Assembly: GCF_002250505.1 (NCBI RefSeq)
Contig: NZ_NJGY01000005.1
Coordinates: forward strand, 211,157 to 275,156
Source of the DNA: Janthinobacterium sp. PC23-8
GTDB taxonomy: Bacteria; Pseudomonadota; Gammaproteobacteria; Burkholderiales; Burkholderiaceae_D
Length of the DNA: 64,000 nucleotides
Direction of reading: 5' to 3'
Part shown: positions 48,897 to 60,005 of the stretch, piece after piece
Layout of the letters: the number at the start of each line of letters is the position of its first letter
Position numbering within the stretch: position 1 is the stretch's first letter
The notes under the pieces: model-generated
What the model was told of the DNA's origin: nothing
Database searches by the model: none
The model's input: only the letters and a program-made list of their open reading frames with translations
Made by a program: the position numbers and the translations under genes

Positions 48897-50525
48897 ATGA
48901 GCATCAAGCAGAAAATCTGGGCCTTGCCCTTGATTTCAACCGCTGTCTTTGCGCTCGGCCTGGCGGTCAGCACCTACCTGGTGTTTGAAACACAGAAGTC
49001 GATTCACGCCACCGAGACCGTCGACTATCCGCTGCTTGATACGGCCAAGGCGCTGACGGCCGACATCGGCGCCATTTCCGATGCGCTGCGCGACTCGGTG
49101 GCCGAAGGCGACAAGAATCGCCTGTCCCAATTGCCCGAACAAGCGGCCAGGCTGCGCGTGAAACTGAAAACCTTCGGCCAGATCGATGGACAAAGTGCCA
49201 ACGGCGCGCAATTGACGCAGCAATTCGAGGCCTATTTTGCGCCGGCGCTCAGGGCGGCGCGCATCATGCTGGAAGTCGAGCAGGGCGATCCCGCCAGTGC
49301 CGTGACCAGCATGCAAAGCGCGCTCAAGACCTTGAACGCCAACCTGCTCAAGACGAATGAGGAGGCGCGCCATCGCTTCAGCGCCGGCATCGTGCAAAGC
49401 CAGACCAGCGTCGGCCGCATTCTGGTGAGCAGTATTGCGGTGGCGCTGATCGTCATCGGCACCCTGGCGGGCGCGTCGTTCTTCGTGGTGCGCACCATCT
49501 GGCAGCAACTCGGCGGCGAACCCGAATATACCCGCGCCATCGCGCGCGCCGTCGCCGACGGCGACCTGTCGATGGAGATCCACACCGATCCGAAAGACAG
49601 CGGCAGCCTGTTGCTGGCCTTGAAGGACATGCGCGACAAGTTGGGCAGCATGGTGTCCGAGATCAAGCGGTCGGCCGAGACGATCAATGTGGCCAGCCAT
49701 GAGATTGCGGCGGGCAACGCCGACCTGGCGGCGCGCACCGAGTCGCAGGCGGGCAGCGTGGACCAGACGTCGCGCTCGATGCAGACCTTGACCGTGACGG
49801 TGCGCGAGAACGCCGACAATGCCAATCAGGCCAATTCGCTGGCCCTGTCGGCCAGGGCAATTGCCACCAAGGGCGGCAAGCTGGTGCATGAAGTGGTCGC
49901 CACGATGGGCGCCATCAACGGCTCGGCCACGAAAATTGTCGACATCATCGCGGTCATCGACGGCATCGCCTTCCAGACCAACATCCTGGCGCTGAACGCG
50001 GCGGTGGAAGCGGCGCGGGCGGGCGAGCAGGGGCGCGGCTTTGCCGTGGTGGCCAGCGAGGTACGCAACCTGGCGCAGCGCAGCGCCGGCGCGGCCAGGG
50101 AAATCAAAGAATTGATCGGCGATTCGGTGGCGAAGATCGGCATCGGTTCGAAGCTCGTCGACGAGGCCGGCGTGACCATGGGCGATATCGTCGAGTCGGT
50201 CAGGAAGGTGGCCGACATCATGTCCGATATTACCGCCGCTACCCGCGCGCAGACCGGTGGCATCGAGAGCATCGGCCAGGCGATCGAAAGCATCGACGGC
50301 ATGACGCAGCAGAACTCGGCGCTGGTCGAGCAGGCGTCGGCGGCGGCCGAGTCGCTGCGCGAGCAAACCGCTCACCTGAGCGAGGTCTTGTCGGTGTTCA
50401 AATTGGACGCGCGGCACGCCAGCGCGCCAGCGGCCATGAGCGTTGCACCCGCAAGCACCGGCAAGGTCGTGGCGTTACGCCCGGCGCCAGCCGGCCGCAC
50501 ACTGCTTACGGGCCGGCGGTCTTGA
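48897..50525 (+). CDS. Methyl-accepting chemotaxis protein
   Basis: The 542-aa receptor has transmembrane helices at about 9-30 and 180-204 with a helical periplasmic sensor between them. A HAMP-like region follows (RAIARAVADGDLSMEIHTDPKDSGSLLLALKDMRDKL). The cytoplasmic signalling tip is DGIAFQTNILALNAAVEAARAGEQGRGFAVVASEVRNLAQRS. Its gene lies behind a porin and a PBP-like protein on the same strand, suggesting that it senses the ligand those proteins handle. That is inference. Confidence 0.93.
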   Translation: MSIKQKIWALPLISTAVFALGLAVSTYLVFETQKSIHATETVDYPLLDTAKALTADIGAISDALRDSVAEGDKNRLSQLPEQAARLRVKLKTFGQIDGQSANGAQLTQQFEAYFAPALRAARIMLEVEQGDPASAVTSMQSALKTLNANLLKTNEEARHRFSAGIVQSQTSVGRILVSSIAVALIVIGTLAGASFFVVRTIWQQLGGEPEYTRAIARAVADGDLSMEIHTDPKDSGSLLLALKDMRDKLGSMVSEIKRSAETINVASHEIAAGNADLAARTESQAGSVDQTSRSMQTLTVTVRENADNANQANSLALSARAIATKGGKLVHEVVATMGAINGSATKIVDIIAVIDGIAFQTNILALNAAVEAARAGEQGRGFAVVASEVRNLAQRSAGAAREIKELIGDSVAKIGIGSKLVDEAGVTMGDIVESVRKVADIMSDITAATRAQTGGIESIGQAIESIDGMTQQNSALVEQASAAAESLREQTAHLSEVLSVFKLDARHASAPAAMSVAPASTGKVVALRPAPAGRTLLTGRRS

Positions 50526-51684
50526 ACGGTACGTGTTCGCTTAACTCATCAATATAGTCATTCATCGACGCCGTTTCCTGTGCCAGGAAGTCGGCGATGG
50601 CGTCGGCGAAGCGCGCGTCCGCAATCCAGTGAGCGGACCAGGTAGGCGTTGGCACCAGGCCGCGCGACATCTTGTGCACACCCTGCGCGCCGCCTTCGAA
50701 GCTGGCGATGCCGTGCCCGATACAGTACGCGATGGACTGCATGTAGCAGGTCTCGAAGTGCAGGCCGGAGACAAATTCCTGGGCGCCCCAGTAGCGGCCA
50801 TACATCACATTGCCGCCCACCAGGTTCAGTGCCACCGCGACCGGCGTATCGCCGCGCTTGGCCAGCACGATCATCAGGCTGTCCGGCATTGCGGCCAGCA
50901 GGCGTTCGAAAAAATCCAGGGACAGGTAGGGTTTGGAATAATGTGCCTGATAGGTGAGCACGTAACAACTGTAGAAGAAGCGCAGTACCTCGGCCGTGAT
51001 GGCTGTGCCGGCCAGGTGTTCGAAGTGAATGCCGGCGTCCTGCACGCGGCGGCGGTCCTGGCGCAGCTTCTTGCGTTTTTCCATTTTCATGGTGGACAGG
51101 AAAGCGTCGAGGTCGGCGTAGCCGTGATTCTCCCAGTGAAACTGTACCCCTTCGCGCAGCATATAGCCTGCCTCGACCAGCGCCTGGCGGTCCTGCTCGG
51201 TCGGGAACAGGACATGCAGCGACGACGTCTCCATCTGCCGCGCCACCTGCAGGGCCGCGCGCGCCAACAGCACGCGATCCTGCGCCGTGCCGGCCAGCAG
51301 GCGATTGCCGGTCACGGGCGTGAACGGGATGGCCGACAGCAGCTTGGGATAATAGGCAACGCCATGGCGATGAAACGCGTCCGCCCAGCCATGATCGAAG
51401 ACATATTCGCCCATGCTATGGTGTTTCAGATAGAGCGGCATGGCGCCGGTGAGCTCGCCGCGTTCTTTCATCAGCAGGAAGCGCGGCGACCAGCCCGTCG
51501 CCTCCGATGCGCAACCGGTCTCATGCAGAGCATTCAGAAAGCGGTAGCTCAAGGTCGGGTTGTCTCCCGCCAGCGACGCCCATGCGGCCTCGGAAATGTC
51601 TGCGAGAGAGTCGACGATGGAAAATTCTTTTTCGGGCAATTGCCGCTCCTGCGCTCTGGCTGTGCTTAACTGGTGGGAATCCAT
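50506..51684 (-). CDS. GNAT/DUF482-type N-acyltransferase-like protein
   Basis: The 392-aa protein has the two-domain GNAT-like layout of the DUF482 group: NPTLSYRFLNALHETGCASEATGWSPRFLLMKERGELTGAMPLYLKHHSMGEYVFDHGWADAF, KMEKRKKLRQDRRRV, FYSCYVLTYQAHYSKPYLSLDFFERL and FETCYMQSIAYCIGHGIASFEGGAQGVHKMSRGL. The substrate is unknown. The MDSHQLST start is preferred; an ATG at 51720 adds 12 residues. It overlaps the end of the chemoreceptor gene by 20 bp, tail to tail. Confidence 0.85.
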   Translation of the reverse strand: MDSHQLSTARAQERQLPEKEFSIVDSLADISEAAWASLAGDNPTLSYRFLNALHETGCASEATGWSPRFLLMKERGELTGAMPLYLKHHSMGEYVFDHGWADAFHRHGVAYYPKLLSAIPFTPVTGNRLLAGTAQDRVLLARAALQVARQMETSSLHVLFPTEQDRQALVEAGYMLREGVQFHWENHGYADLDAFLSTMKMEKRKKLRQDRRRVQDAGIHFEHLAGTAITAEVLRFFYSCYVLTYQAHYSKPYLSLDFFERLLAAMPDSLMIVLAKRGDTPVAVALNLVGGNVMYGRYWGAQEFVSGLHFETCYMQSIAYCIGHGIASFEGGAQGVHKMSRGLVPTPTWSAHWIADARFADAIADFLAQETASMNDYIDELSEHVPFKTAGP

Positions 51685-51852
51685 GGCCGACATTGTCGCA
51701 GAGTTCACCCTGGCGTGCATGGGCGCGCACTGGCAGAGACCATAGCCGTGCGATAATTCAGTGTTGTGGCTGGCATTGATCGCTGCCGGGTCGCCGCCAT
51801 CGCCGTATTCCCGTCTTGTCTAGAAAATTAATAAAACGAAATATTCCATATC

Positions 51853-53472
<1,620 letters not shown>

Positions 53473-53513
53473 AGAGTCACCTGTTCGACCCAGCCAATTA
53501 TTAAGGAGTAGCC

Positions 53514-53852
53514 ATGAAACAGATTACCGCCATCATCAAACCATTCAAGCTCGATGAAGTACGCGAAGCCCTGGCCGATGTGAATGTAACGGGTTTGACC
53601 GTGACGGAAGTGAAGGGTTTCGGCCGCCAGAAGGGACACACCGAGCTGTATCGTGGCGCCGAATACGTGGTCGATTTCCTGCCGAAGGTCAAGGTGGAAG
53701 TGGTCGTCGACGACAGCGTGACCGAGCAGGTGGTCGACGCCATCATCAAGGCCGCCCGCACCGGCAAGATTGGCGACGGCAAGATTTTCGTGCGCAATAT
53801 CGAGCAGGTCATCCGTATCCGCACCGGCGAGACCGGCCCGGAAGCGGTATAA
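53514..53852 (+). CDS. glnB: Nitrogen regulatory protein PII (GlnB/GlnK)
   Basis: The 112-aa trimeric sensor of 2-oxoglutarate, ATP and nitrogen status has KQITAIIKPFKLDEVREALADVNVTGLTVTEVKGFGRQKGHTELYRGAEYVVDF. Tyr51 in the T-loop is the usual uridylylation site. The C-terminal signature is TGKIGDGKIFV, followed by RIRTGE. AAGGAG lies upstream. The choice between GlnB and GlnK cannot be made from the sequence alone. Being next to nadE fits the known PII control of NAD synthetase in some bacteria. Confidence 0.95.
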   Translation: MKQITAIIKPFKLDEVREALADVNVTGLTVTEVKGFGRQKGHTELYRGAEYVVDFLPKVKVEVVVDDSVTEQVVDAIIKAARTGKIGDGKIFVRNIEQVIRIRTGETGPEAV

Positions 53853-53871
53853 GCAGGATGGGGCGTTGTGT

Positions 53872-54501
53872 TCAGCGCCCCAGTCGCATATCGAATTTCC
53901 AGCTGATCAGCCGCATGATGGTAATGCCGCTGGCGCTGGTCCAGAGCGCAAAGTCGTGGGCGACGCCGAAGTGCTTTTGCAGCAGATAGGCCCAGCAGCC
54001 GATAAAGGCGCAAATCGCATACGGTTTGCCATCGCGAAACACCATCGGCACTTCGTTGCACACGATGTCGCGCATCACCCCGCCAAAAATTCCCGTGATC
54101 ACCCCCATCATCGAGGCGATGAACAGCGGCATGCCCGCGCGCATCGCTTCGGCCACGCCGGCAATGGCGAACATGCCCAGGCCTATCGCGTCGGCCACCA
54201 CGATCAGGCGTTCGGAGACGATCTGGCGCAGGTGCTGGATCAGCGGGGCGGCCGTCAATGCCAGCACGAAGATCAGGATCGCGTATTCCTGGTGCGAGAC
54301 CCAGAACAATGGCCGCTTGTCGAGCAGGATGTCGCGCAGGGTGCCGCCGCCAAAGGCGGTAATGAAGGCCACCACGAACACCCCCACCAGGTCCATGCGC
54401 TTCCTGCGCGCCTCGATAAAGCCGGAAAAGGCGCCGACCAGGATGGCGATCACTTCGATCAGTTTGATCAGCGAGCCGGGCGGTAATTGGGGTGGCATCA
54501 T
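53872..54501 (-). CDS. TRIC-type trimeric cation channel (UPF0126)
   Basis: The 209-aa membrane protein has seven predicted helices in two similar halves. The repeat motif is FSGFIEARRKRMDLVGVFVVAFITAFGGGTLRDILL in the first half and MGVITGIFGGVMRDIVCNEVP in the second. Glycine-kinked helices of this kind line the pore of bacterial TRIC potassium channels. It converges with the PII gene, leaving 19 bp. Confidence 0.88.
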   Translation of the reverse strand: MMPPQLPPGSLIKLIEVIAILVGAFSGFIEARRKRMDLVGVFVVAFITAFGGGTLRDILLDKRPLFWVSHQEYAILIFVLALTAAPLIQHLRQIVSERLIVVADAIGLGMFAIAGVAEAMRAGMPLFIASMMGVITGIFGGVMRDIVCNEVPMVFRDGKPYAICAFIGCWAYLLQKHFGVAHDFALWTSASGITIMRLISWKFDMRLGR

Positions 54502-54555
54502 GGGGGGCGGCGGCCGGGCTTGCCCGGCAAAAAATAATAGCCACAGGTTAACATG

Positions 54556-54592
54556 ACACGGCCCCGCATGGTGGCAAACGGGGCCGTGTTTT
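54556..54592 (+). terminator. Terminator-like inverted repeat
   Basis: ACACGGCCCCG and CGGGGCCGTGT form an 11-bp stem followed by TTTT on the plus strand. It lies between two minus-strand genes, where the T-run is on the wrong side, so its job is unclear. Confidence 0.5.
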
Positions 54593-54623
54593 AAGGCAAC
54601 TCTTTATCGAGGACAGAGCAAAG

Positions 54624-55289
54624 CTAGCGCACCACCTGCAGCGCTGCCGCCAGCAGCACCGTCAGCGCGCCGTCGCCGCCTTCGGAACGGCGCGACTGGC
54701 AAAAGGCGATCACTTCCGGTTTTTGCACCAGCCAGCTGTGCACCATCGATTTGAGTACCGGTTCCTGGCCTTTCGAACCAAAACCCTTGCCGTGGATCAC
54801 GCGCACGCAGCGCAGCTTGCGCCGCGTCGCATGGGCGAGAAAGGCGCCGATGCCGTCGCGGGCCTCGTCGCGGCGCAAGCCGTGCAAATCGAGCTCGTCC
54901 TGGATGGGCCAATGGCCCTTGCGCATTTTTTTCACCACGTCAGGACCGACACCGGGCGCCGCATAATTGAGGGCCGGATCGTTTTCCAGGTAATGGTCGA
55001 CTTCGAACAGGTCCGACAGCGACTCGCGCAGCACGGCCGCGTCGTCTTCCTCGCGCGACAGCTTGCGCGCCGGCTGGCTTGACGTCATGGCGGGCGTCTT
55101 GGGCAGCGCCGGCACGTAACGGTTCGATTCGGGCAGGCGCTTGACGCCGCCGATGCTGGCCTTGAACAGATTGCCTTCCAGCGCCTGCACTTGCGCCTTT
55201 TTGGCGCGCTCGGCCTGTTCCACCGCGCGCGCTTCGGCCTGTTCCCTCAGCTGCTTGCTGACGGCTTTCAGGTCGGCAAAGTCTTTCAT
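54624..55289 (-). CDS. Smr/MutS2-type endonuclease domain protein
   Basis: The 221-aa protein has an N-terminal coiled helix (LKAVSKQLREQAEARAVEQAERAKKA). The C-terminal Smr domain reads ELDLHGLRRDEARDGIGAFLAHATRRKLRCVRVIHGKGFGSKGQEPVLKSMVHSWLVQKPEVIAFCQ, including the LDLHG and HGKG motifs of the nuclease-like fold. Stand-alone Smr proteins act on DNA or RNA. The start is the ATG giving MKDFADLKAV. It follows trxB after 14 bp on the same strand. Confidence 0.88.
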   Translation of the reverse strand: MKDFADLKAVSKQLREQAEARAVEQAERAKKAQVQALEGNLFKASIGGVKRLPESNRYVPALPKTPAMTSSQPARKLSREEDDAAVLRESLSDLFEVDHYLENDPALNYAAPGVGPDVVKKMRKGHWPIQDELDLHGLRRDEARDGIGAFLAHATRRKLRCVRVIHGKGFGSKGQEPVLKSMVHSWLVQKPEVIAFCQSRRSEGGDGALTVLLAAALQVVR

Positions 55290-55303
55290 CGACGCCACCA
55301 GAA

Positions 55304-56257
55304 TTACTCCTGGCCTTCCAGGTAGCGCTGTGCGTCCAGTGCTGCCATGCAACCGGTACCGGCGCTGGTGATGGCCTGGCGGTAGATATGGTCCTGCACG
55401 TCGCCAGCGGCAAACACGCCCGGCGCGCTGGTGGCGGTGGCCATGCCATCGAGGCCGGTTTTCGTCTTGATATAGCCGTTGTGCATGTCGAGCTGCCCTT
55501 CGAAGATGCTGGTGTTCGGCTTGTGGCCAATGGCAATGAACACGCCGTGCACGTTCAACGCTTCGACCTTGCCGTCGATGGTGGACTTGATGTTCAGGCC
55601 CGTCACGCCGCCTTCGTTGCCCGTCACTTCGTCCAGCGTGTGGTTATATTTCAACACAATCTTGCCTTCGGCAACCTTGGCGTTCAGGCGGTCGATCAGG
55701 ATCGCTTCGGCGCGGAACTTGTCGCGGCGGTGGATCAGGGTCACTTTATCGGCGATATTCGACAGGTACAGCGCTTCCTCGACGGCAGTGTTGCCGCCGC
55801 CGACGACCGCCACTTCCTGGTTGCGGTAGAAGAAACCGTCGCAGGTGGCGCAGGCCGACACGCCCTTGCCCATGAAGGCCGCTTCCGAAGGCAGGCCCAG
55901 GTATTGGGCGGAAGCGCCGGTGGCGATGATCAGGGTGTCGCAGGTGTACTCGTGGCTGTCGCCTTTCAGACGGATCGGTTTTTCGTTCAGGAACGTGGTG
56001 TGGATATGGTCAAACACGATTTCCGTATTGAAGCGCTCGGCGTGCTGCAGCAGGCGCTGCATCAGGTCCGGTCCTTGCACGCCCATCGGGTCGCCGGGCC
56101 AGTTTTCCACGTCGGTGGTGGTCATCAACTGGCCGCCCTGTTCCACGCCGGTCACCAGCATCGGCTTCAGATTGGCGCGCGCGGCATAGACGGCGGCGCT
56201 GTAGCCGGCAGGGCCGGAGCCAAGGATCAGAACGCGGGCGTGTTTGGTAGTGGTCAT
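55304..56257 (-). CDS. trxB: Thioredoxin reductase (NADPH)
   Basis: The 317-aa flavoenzyme reduces thioredoxin with NADPH. It has the FAD motif LILGSGPAGYSAAVYAARA, the redox-active pair CATC in GVSACATCDGFFYRNQEV, the NADPH motif VVGGGNTAVEEALYLS and the C-terminal FAD motif GVFAAGDVQDHIYRQAITSAGTGCMAALDAQRYL. The upstream gap of about 215 bp to ftsK is a divergent promoter region. Confidence 0.96.
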   Translation of the reverse strand: MTTTKHARVLILGSGPAGYSAAVYAARANLKPMLVTGVEQGGQLMTTTDVENWPGDPMGVQGPDLMQRLLQHAERFNTEIVFDHIHTTFLNEKPIRLKGDSHEYTCDTLIIATGASAQYLGLPSEAAFMGKGVSACATCDGFFYRNQEVAVVGGGNTAVEEALYLSNIADKVTLIHRRDKFRAEAILIDRLNAKVAEGKIVLKYNHTLDEVTGNEGGVTGLNIKSTIDGKVEALNVHGVFIAIGHKPNTSIFEGQLDMHNGYIKTKTGLDGMATATSAPGVFAAGDVQDHIYRQAITSAGTGCMAALDAQRYLEGQE

Positions 56258-56472
56258 GATGGGGCTTCTCTATATTGGGGGGTCTATCCGAATTGGGGGC
56301 AATCACGTCAAGCACAAGGGAGTGTTGTGCTTGCGCAAGGTATGCCCGGATTATAGACCAAGCCGCCCACGCAGACGAATCGTGGGGTCGTCTGCGACCT
56401 ATATGGCTTAGAATACGGCTTATGATGGGAAATTCCCTTACAGAAACATTTTACCTTGCAACGCTTCCCAGA

Positions 56473-58836
56473 ATGACTAAACCAGCCCAGGCCAACCAGA
56501 ACAGTTACACCCGCAAGCCGGTCGAGCGCCGGCCGCTGCCCAACCGGCTGGTGAGGCTGTTGTCCGAGGCGCGCTGGTTTGCCTTTGCCGCCTTCGCCCT
56601 GTATTTCGTGCTGATACTGGCCAGCTTCAACAAGCTCGATCCGGGCTGGTCGCATGCGACCAATGTCGACAAGGTGGCCAACCTGGGCGGCAAGCTCGGT
56701 GCGACCCTGTCCGACCTGTTGTTGTATATCTTCGGTTTTTCCGCCTGGTGGTGGTGCGTCTGGCTGCTGCGCACGGTGTGGAGTGGTTATCGCCGGCTCA
56801 GCAGACGATTTCTGCTGGAACAGGAGGACGAGGTCGAACGCGAACACCATGTCGAGATGCTGATCCGCATCGTCGGCTTTTCCATCATGCTGATCGGCAG
56901 CATGGGCCTGGAATACCTGCGCATGGCAAAAAGCCTGCACGTACAGTTGCCGCGCGAGCCGGGCGGCGTGCTGGGCCAGTTGGTCGGCCATTCCAGCCAT
57001 GTGGCCTTCGGCTTCACGGGCGCGACCTTGCTGTTGCTGCTGCTGTTCGCCCTGGGGTTTTCCCTGTTTTTCCATGTTTCCTGGCTGCAGGTGGCTGAGC
57101 GCATTGGCGCTGCCATCGAAGACGCTGTCAACTGGTTCGTGCTGCGTTACCGCGACCGCGAAGACCGCCGCCAGGGCGAAGTGGCGGCCGTGCGCCGTGA
57201 GGAAGTGGTGGTGATCGAACGCGCCAAGCACGTGGAAAAACACGTGGCCGCGCCGCCGGTGAAAATCGAGCCGCAAATCATGACGGTGGTCAAATCCGAG
57301 CGCGTGGAAAAGGAGCGCCAGGCGCATCTGTTCGAAGGACCGGGTGACGGCAAGCTGCCACCCTTGTCCCTGCTCGACGAGGCGCCGGCGGTGGTGGAAA
57401 CCGTGTCGGTGGAAACGCTGGAATTTACCAGCCGCCTGATCGAAAAGAAATTGTCCGATTTTGGCGTCGATGCCAAGGTGGTGGCAGCCTACCCGGGGCC
57501 GGTGGTGACGCGCTACGAGATCGAGCCGGCCACGGGCGTCAAAGGCAGCCAGATCGTCGGTCTCGCGCGCGACCTGGCCCGCTCGCTGTCGCTCACCTCC
57601 ATCCGGGTGGTGGAAACGATTCCCGGCAAAAATTATATGGCGCTGGAGCTGCCCAACAGCAAGCGCCAGATCGTGCGCCTGACGGAAATTCTCGGCTCCA
57701 AGGTCTATAACGATGGCGTATCGAGTTTGACGATTGCGCTGGGCAAGGATATCGCTGGCAAACCGGTGGTGGCGGACCTGGCCAAGATGCCGCACTTGCT
57801 GGTGGCCGGCACCACCGGTTCCGGTAAATCGGTGGGCATCAACGCCACCATTTTGTCGCTGCTGTACAAAGCCGATCCGCACGATGTGCGCCTGATCCTG
57901 ATCGACCCGAAGATGCTCGAAATGTCGGTCTACGAAGGCATTCCGCACTTGCTCGCGCCCGTGGTGACCGACATGCGCCAGGCCGGCCATGCGCTGAACT
58001 GGGCTGTGAACGAAATGGAACGCCGCTACAAGCTGATGAGCAAGATGGGCGTGCGCAACCTGGCCGGCTACAACACAAAAATAGCCGACGCGGCCAAGCG
58101 CGAAGAACATATCCCGAATCCGTTCAGCCTGACGCCGGACTCGCCCGAGCCTTTGGAAAAACTGCCGACCATCGTCATCATCATCGACGAGCTGGCCGAC
58201 CTGATGATGGTGGTCGGTAAAAAAGTCGAGGAATTGATCGCCCGTATCGCGCAAAAAGCGCGCGCGGCCGGCCTGCACTTGATTCTGGCGACACAGCGCC
58301 CATCTGTAGACGTGATCACGGGCCTGATCAAGGCCAATATTCCGACCCGTATCGCGTTTCAGGTGTCATCGAAAATCGACTCGCGCACCATTCTCGACCA
58401 GATGGGTGCGGAAACCTTGCTGGGCATGGGCGACATGCTGTACATGCCGCCCGGCACCGGCCTGCCGATGCGGGTGCACGGCGCCTTTGTCTCCGACGAG
58501 GAAGTGCACCGCGTGGTCAGCCACCTGAAGCTGCAGGGCGAGCCGAACTATATCGAGGGCATCCTCGAAGGCGGCACCCTGGAAGGCGAAGGCGGCGAAG
58601 CGGGCGCGCCGGGCGAGGGCGGTGGCGAAGCTGACGCCCTGTATGACCAGGCCGTGCAAGTGGTCTTGAAAAACCGCCGCGCCTCGATTTCGCTGGTGCA
58701 GCGCCATTTGCGCATCGGCTACAACCGCGCGGCACGCCTGCTCGAACAGATGGAGCAAAGCGGTGTCGTCTCAACCATGCAGTCCAATGGCAACCGGGAA
58801 ATCCTGGTGCCGGCGGCCAGTAGCGAACCAGGATAA
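56473..58836 (+). CDS. ftsK: DNA translocase FtsK
   Basis: FtsK anchors at the division septum and pumps DNA to resolve the terminus region. The 787-aa protein has several membrane helices within residues 1-190, a linker, and a motor domain with AAYPGPVVTRYEIEPATGVKGSQIVGLARDLARSL, Walker A AGTTGSGKSV near 448-457, and Walker B IVIIIDELADLMMVV. The C-terminal gamma winged helix (YDQAVQVVLKNRRASISLVQRHLRIGYNRAARLLEQME) reads KOPS sites. I use the ATG giving MTKPAQANQN; ATGs at 56422 and 56425 are also in frame. Confidence 0.95.
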   Translation: MTKPAQANQNSYTRKPVERRPLPNRLVRLLSEARWFAFAAFALYFVLILASFNKLDPGWSHATNVDKVANLGGKLGATLSDLLLYIFGFSAWWWCVWLLRTVWSGYRRLSRRFLLEQEDEVEREHHVEMLIRIVGFSIMLIGSMGLEYLRMAKSLHVQLPREPGGVLGQLVGHSSHVAFGFTGATLLLLLLFALGFSLFFHVSWLQVAERIGAAIEDAVNWFVLRYRDREDRRQGEVAAVRREEVVVIERAKHVEKHVAAPPVKIEPQIMTVVKSERVEKERQAHLFEGPGDGKLPPLSLLDEAPAVVETVSVETLEFTSRLIEKKLSDFGVDAKVVAAYPGPVVTRYEIEPATGVKGSQIVGLARDLARSLSLTSIRVVETIPGKNYMALELPNSKRQIVRLTEILGSKVYNDGVSSLTIALGKDIAGKPVVADLAKMPHLLVAGTTGSGKSVGINATILSLLYKADPHDVRLILIDPKMLEMSVYEGIPHLLAPVVTDMRQAGHALNWAVNEMERRYKLMSKMGVRNLAGYNTKIADAAKREEHIPNPFSLTPDSPEPLEKLPTIVIIIDELADLMMVVGKKVEELIARIAQKARAAGLHLILATQRPSVDVITGLIKANIPTRIAFQVSSKIDSRTILDQMGAETLLGMGDMLYMPPGTGLPMRVHGAFVSDEEVHRVVSHLKLQGEPNYIEGILEGGTLEGEGGEAGAPGEGGGEADALYDQAVQVVLKNRRASISLVQRHLRIGYNRAARLLEQMEQSGVVSTMQSNGNREILVPAASSEPG

Positions 58837-58841
58837 GAAGA

Positions 58842-59495
58842 ATGAAACAGTGTATCGCAACAAAATGTATCATCGGCGCGGCCAGCGTCGCCTGCAGCCT
58901 GCTGTTCGCGGCCAGCGCCTCGGCCAGTGCGTTGGAGCAATTCAAGACCTTTGCCGCCGGCACCAAGTCGGCCAAGGGCGAATTCGTGCAGCGTCAAGTC
59001 AAAAAGGCGGAAGCGGGCGGCAAGGCGAAAGTCTCCACGCCAGCGAGCGGCACGTTTGAATTTGCCCGCCCAGGAAAGTTCATCTGGACCTATCAGAAGC
59101 CGTACGAGCAACTGCTGCAAGCCGATGGCGAACAGTTGTATATCTACGACAAGGACCTGAGCCAGGTCACGATCAAGAAACTGGGCGATGCGCTGGGCTC
59201 GTCGCCGGCCGCCATCCTGTTTGGCAGCAACGACCTGGAAAAGAACTTCACCCTGGCCGAAGCGGGCACGCGCGACGGCCTGGAGTGGCTGAAAGCCACG
59301 CCGAAAGCCAAGGACACGACCTTCGATGAAATCAATATCGGCCTGCGCAACGGCGTGCCCGAAGCGATGGAGCTGCGCGATTCGTTCGGCCAGACCTCGA
59401 TCCTGTCGTTCAAGAATTTCCAGAAAAATCCCAGCCTGGCCGCCAATCACTTCAAATTTGTCATGCCCAAGGGCGCCGACGTGATTAATAATTAG
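58842..59495 (+). CDS. lolA: Outer-membrane lipoprotein carrier LolA
   Basis: The periplasmic chaperone moves lipoproteins to the outer membrane. The 217-aa precursor has a signal peptide ending ASA. It then shows FAAGTKSAKGEFVQRQVKK, GTFEFARPGKFIWTYQKPYEQLLQADGEQLYIYDKDLSQVTIKKL and MELRDSFGQTSILSFKNFQKNPSLAANHFKFVMPKGADVI, all LolA blocks. It starts 5 bp after ftsK. The order ftsK-lolA-rarA is usual in this group. Confidence 0.94.
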   Translation: MKQCIATKCIIGAASVACSLLFAASASASALEQFKTFAAGTKSAKGEFVQRQVKKAEAGGKAKVSTPASGTFEFARPGKFIWTYQKPYEQLLQADGEQLYIYDKDLSQVTIKKLGDALGSSPAAILFGSNDLEKNFTLAEAGTRDGLEWLKATPKAKDTTFDEINIGLRNGVPEAMELRDSFGQTSILSFKNFQKNPSLAANHFKFVMPKGADVINN

Positions 59496-59520
59496 ATTAA
59501 CGCGCGCTTGCTTGTGACCG

Positions 59521-59553
59521 GCCTCGCAGCGATGCGGGGCTTTTGCTTTTTTT
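59521..59553 (+). terminator. lolA terminator
   Basis: GCCTCGCA and TGCGGGGC pair fully, counting one G-U pair, around GCGA and are followed by TTTTGCTTTTTTT. Confidence 0.8.
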
Positions 59554-59563
59554 ACTGGACCTT

Positions 59564-59920
59564 ATGATGGCGGATCTGTTTTCCACTGAACCACGCCAGC
59601 CGCTGGCCGAGGCGCTGCGCCCGAAAATCCTGACCGAAGTGATCGGCCAGACCCATCTGCTGGGCGTGGGCAAACCCTTGCGCCTGGCCTTCGAGGCGGG
59701 CAAGGCCCACTCGATGATCTTGTGGGGGCCGCCCGGTGTCGGCAAGACCACCCTGGCGCGGCTGATGGCCAACGCTTTCGACAGTGAATTCATCGCCCTG
59801 TCGGCCGTATTTGCGGGAGTGAAAGATATCCGCGCGGCCATGGACCAGGCGCGCAACAACCTGGACCAGTTCGGCAAGCATACCTTGTTGTTTGTCGATG
59901 AGATCCACAGGTTCAACAAA
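59564..59920 (+). pseudogene. rarA: Resident rarA (mgsA), 5' fragment cut by an island insertion
   Basis: The first 119 codons of the native high-GC gene remain: MADLFSTEPRQPLAEALRPKILTEVIGQTHLL, Walker A WGPPGVGKTTLARL, and the Walker B region LLFVDEIHRFNK. At FNK it departs from the family, which continues SQQDA. It runs into an unrelated tail (AVNYFIKQRLRKLIVQ...) that stops at 60013, inside the start of the next gene. Sensor and clamp-loader-like C-terminal domains are lost. The junction lies on CACAGGTTCAA (59906-59916), a stretch also present in the incoming rarA. Confidence 0.88.
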
Positions 59921-60005
59921 GCAGTCAACTACTTTATAAAACAAAGGCTTAGAAAGCTCATTGTGCAAATAATTGTGCTTACCCCTGGTTCAGTGGAGGT
60001 AAAGC

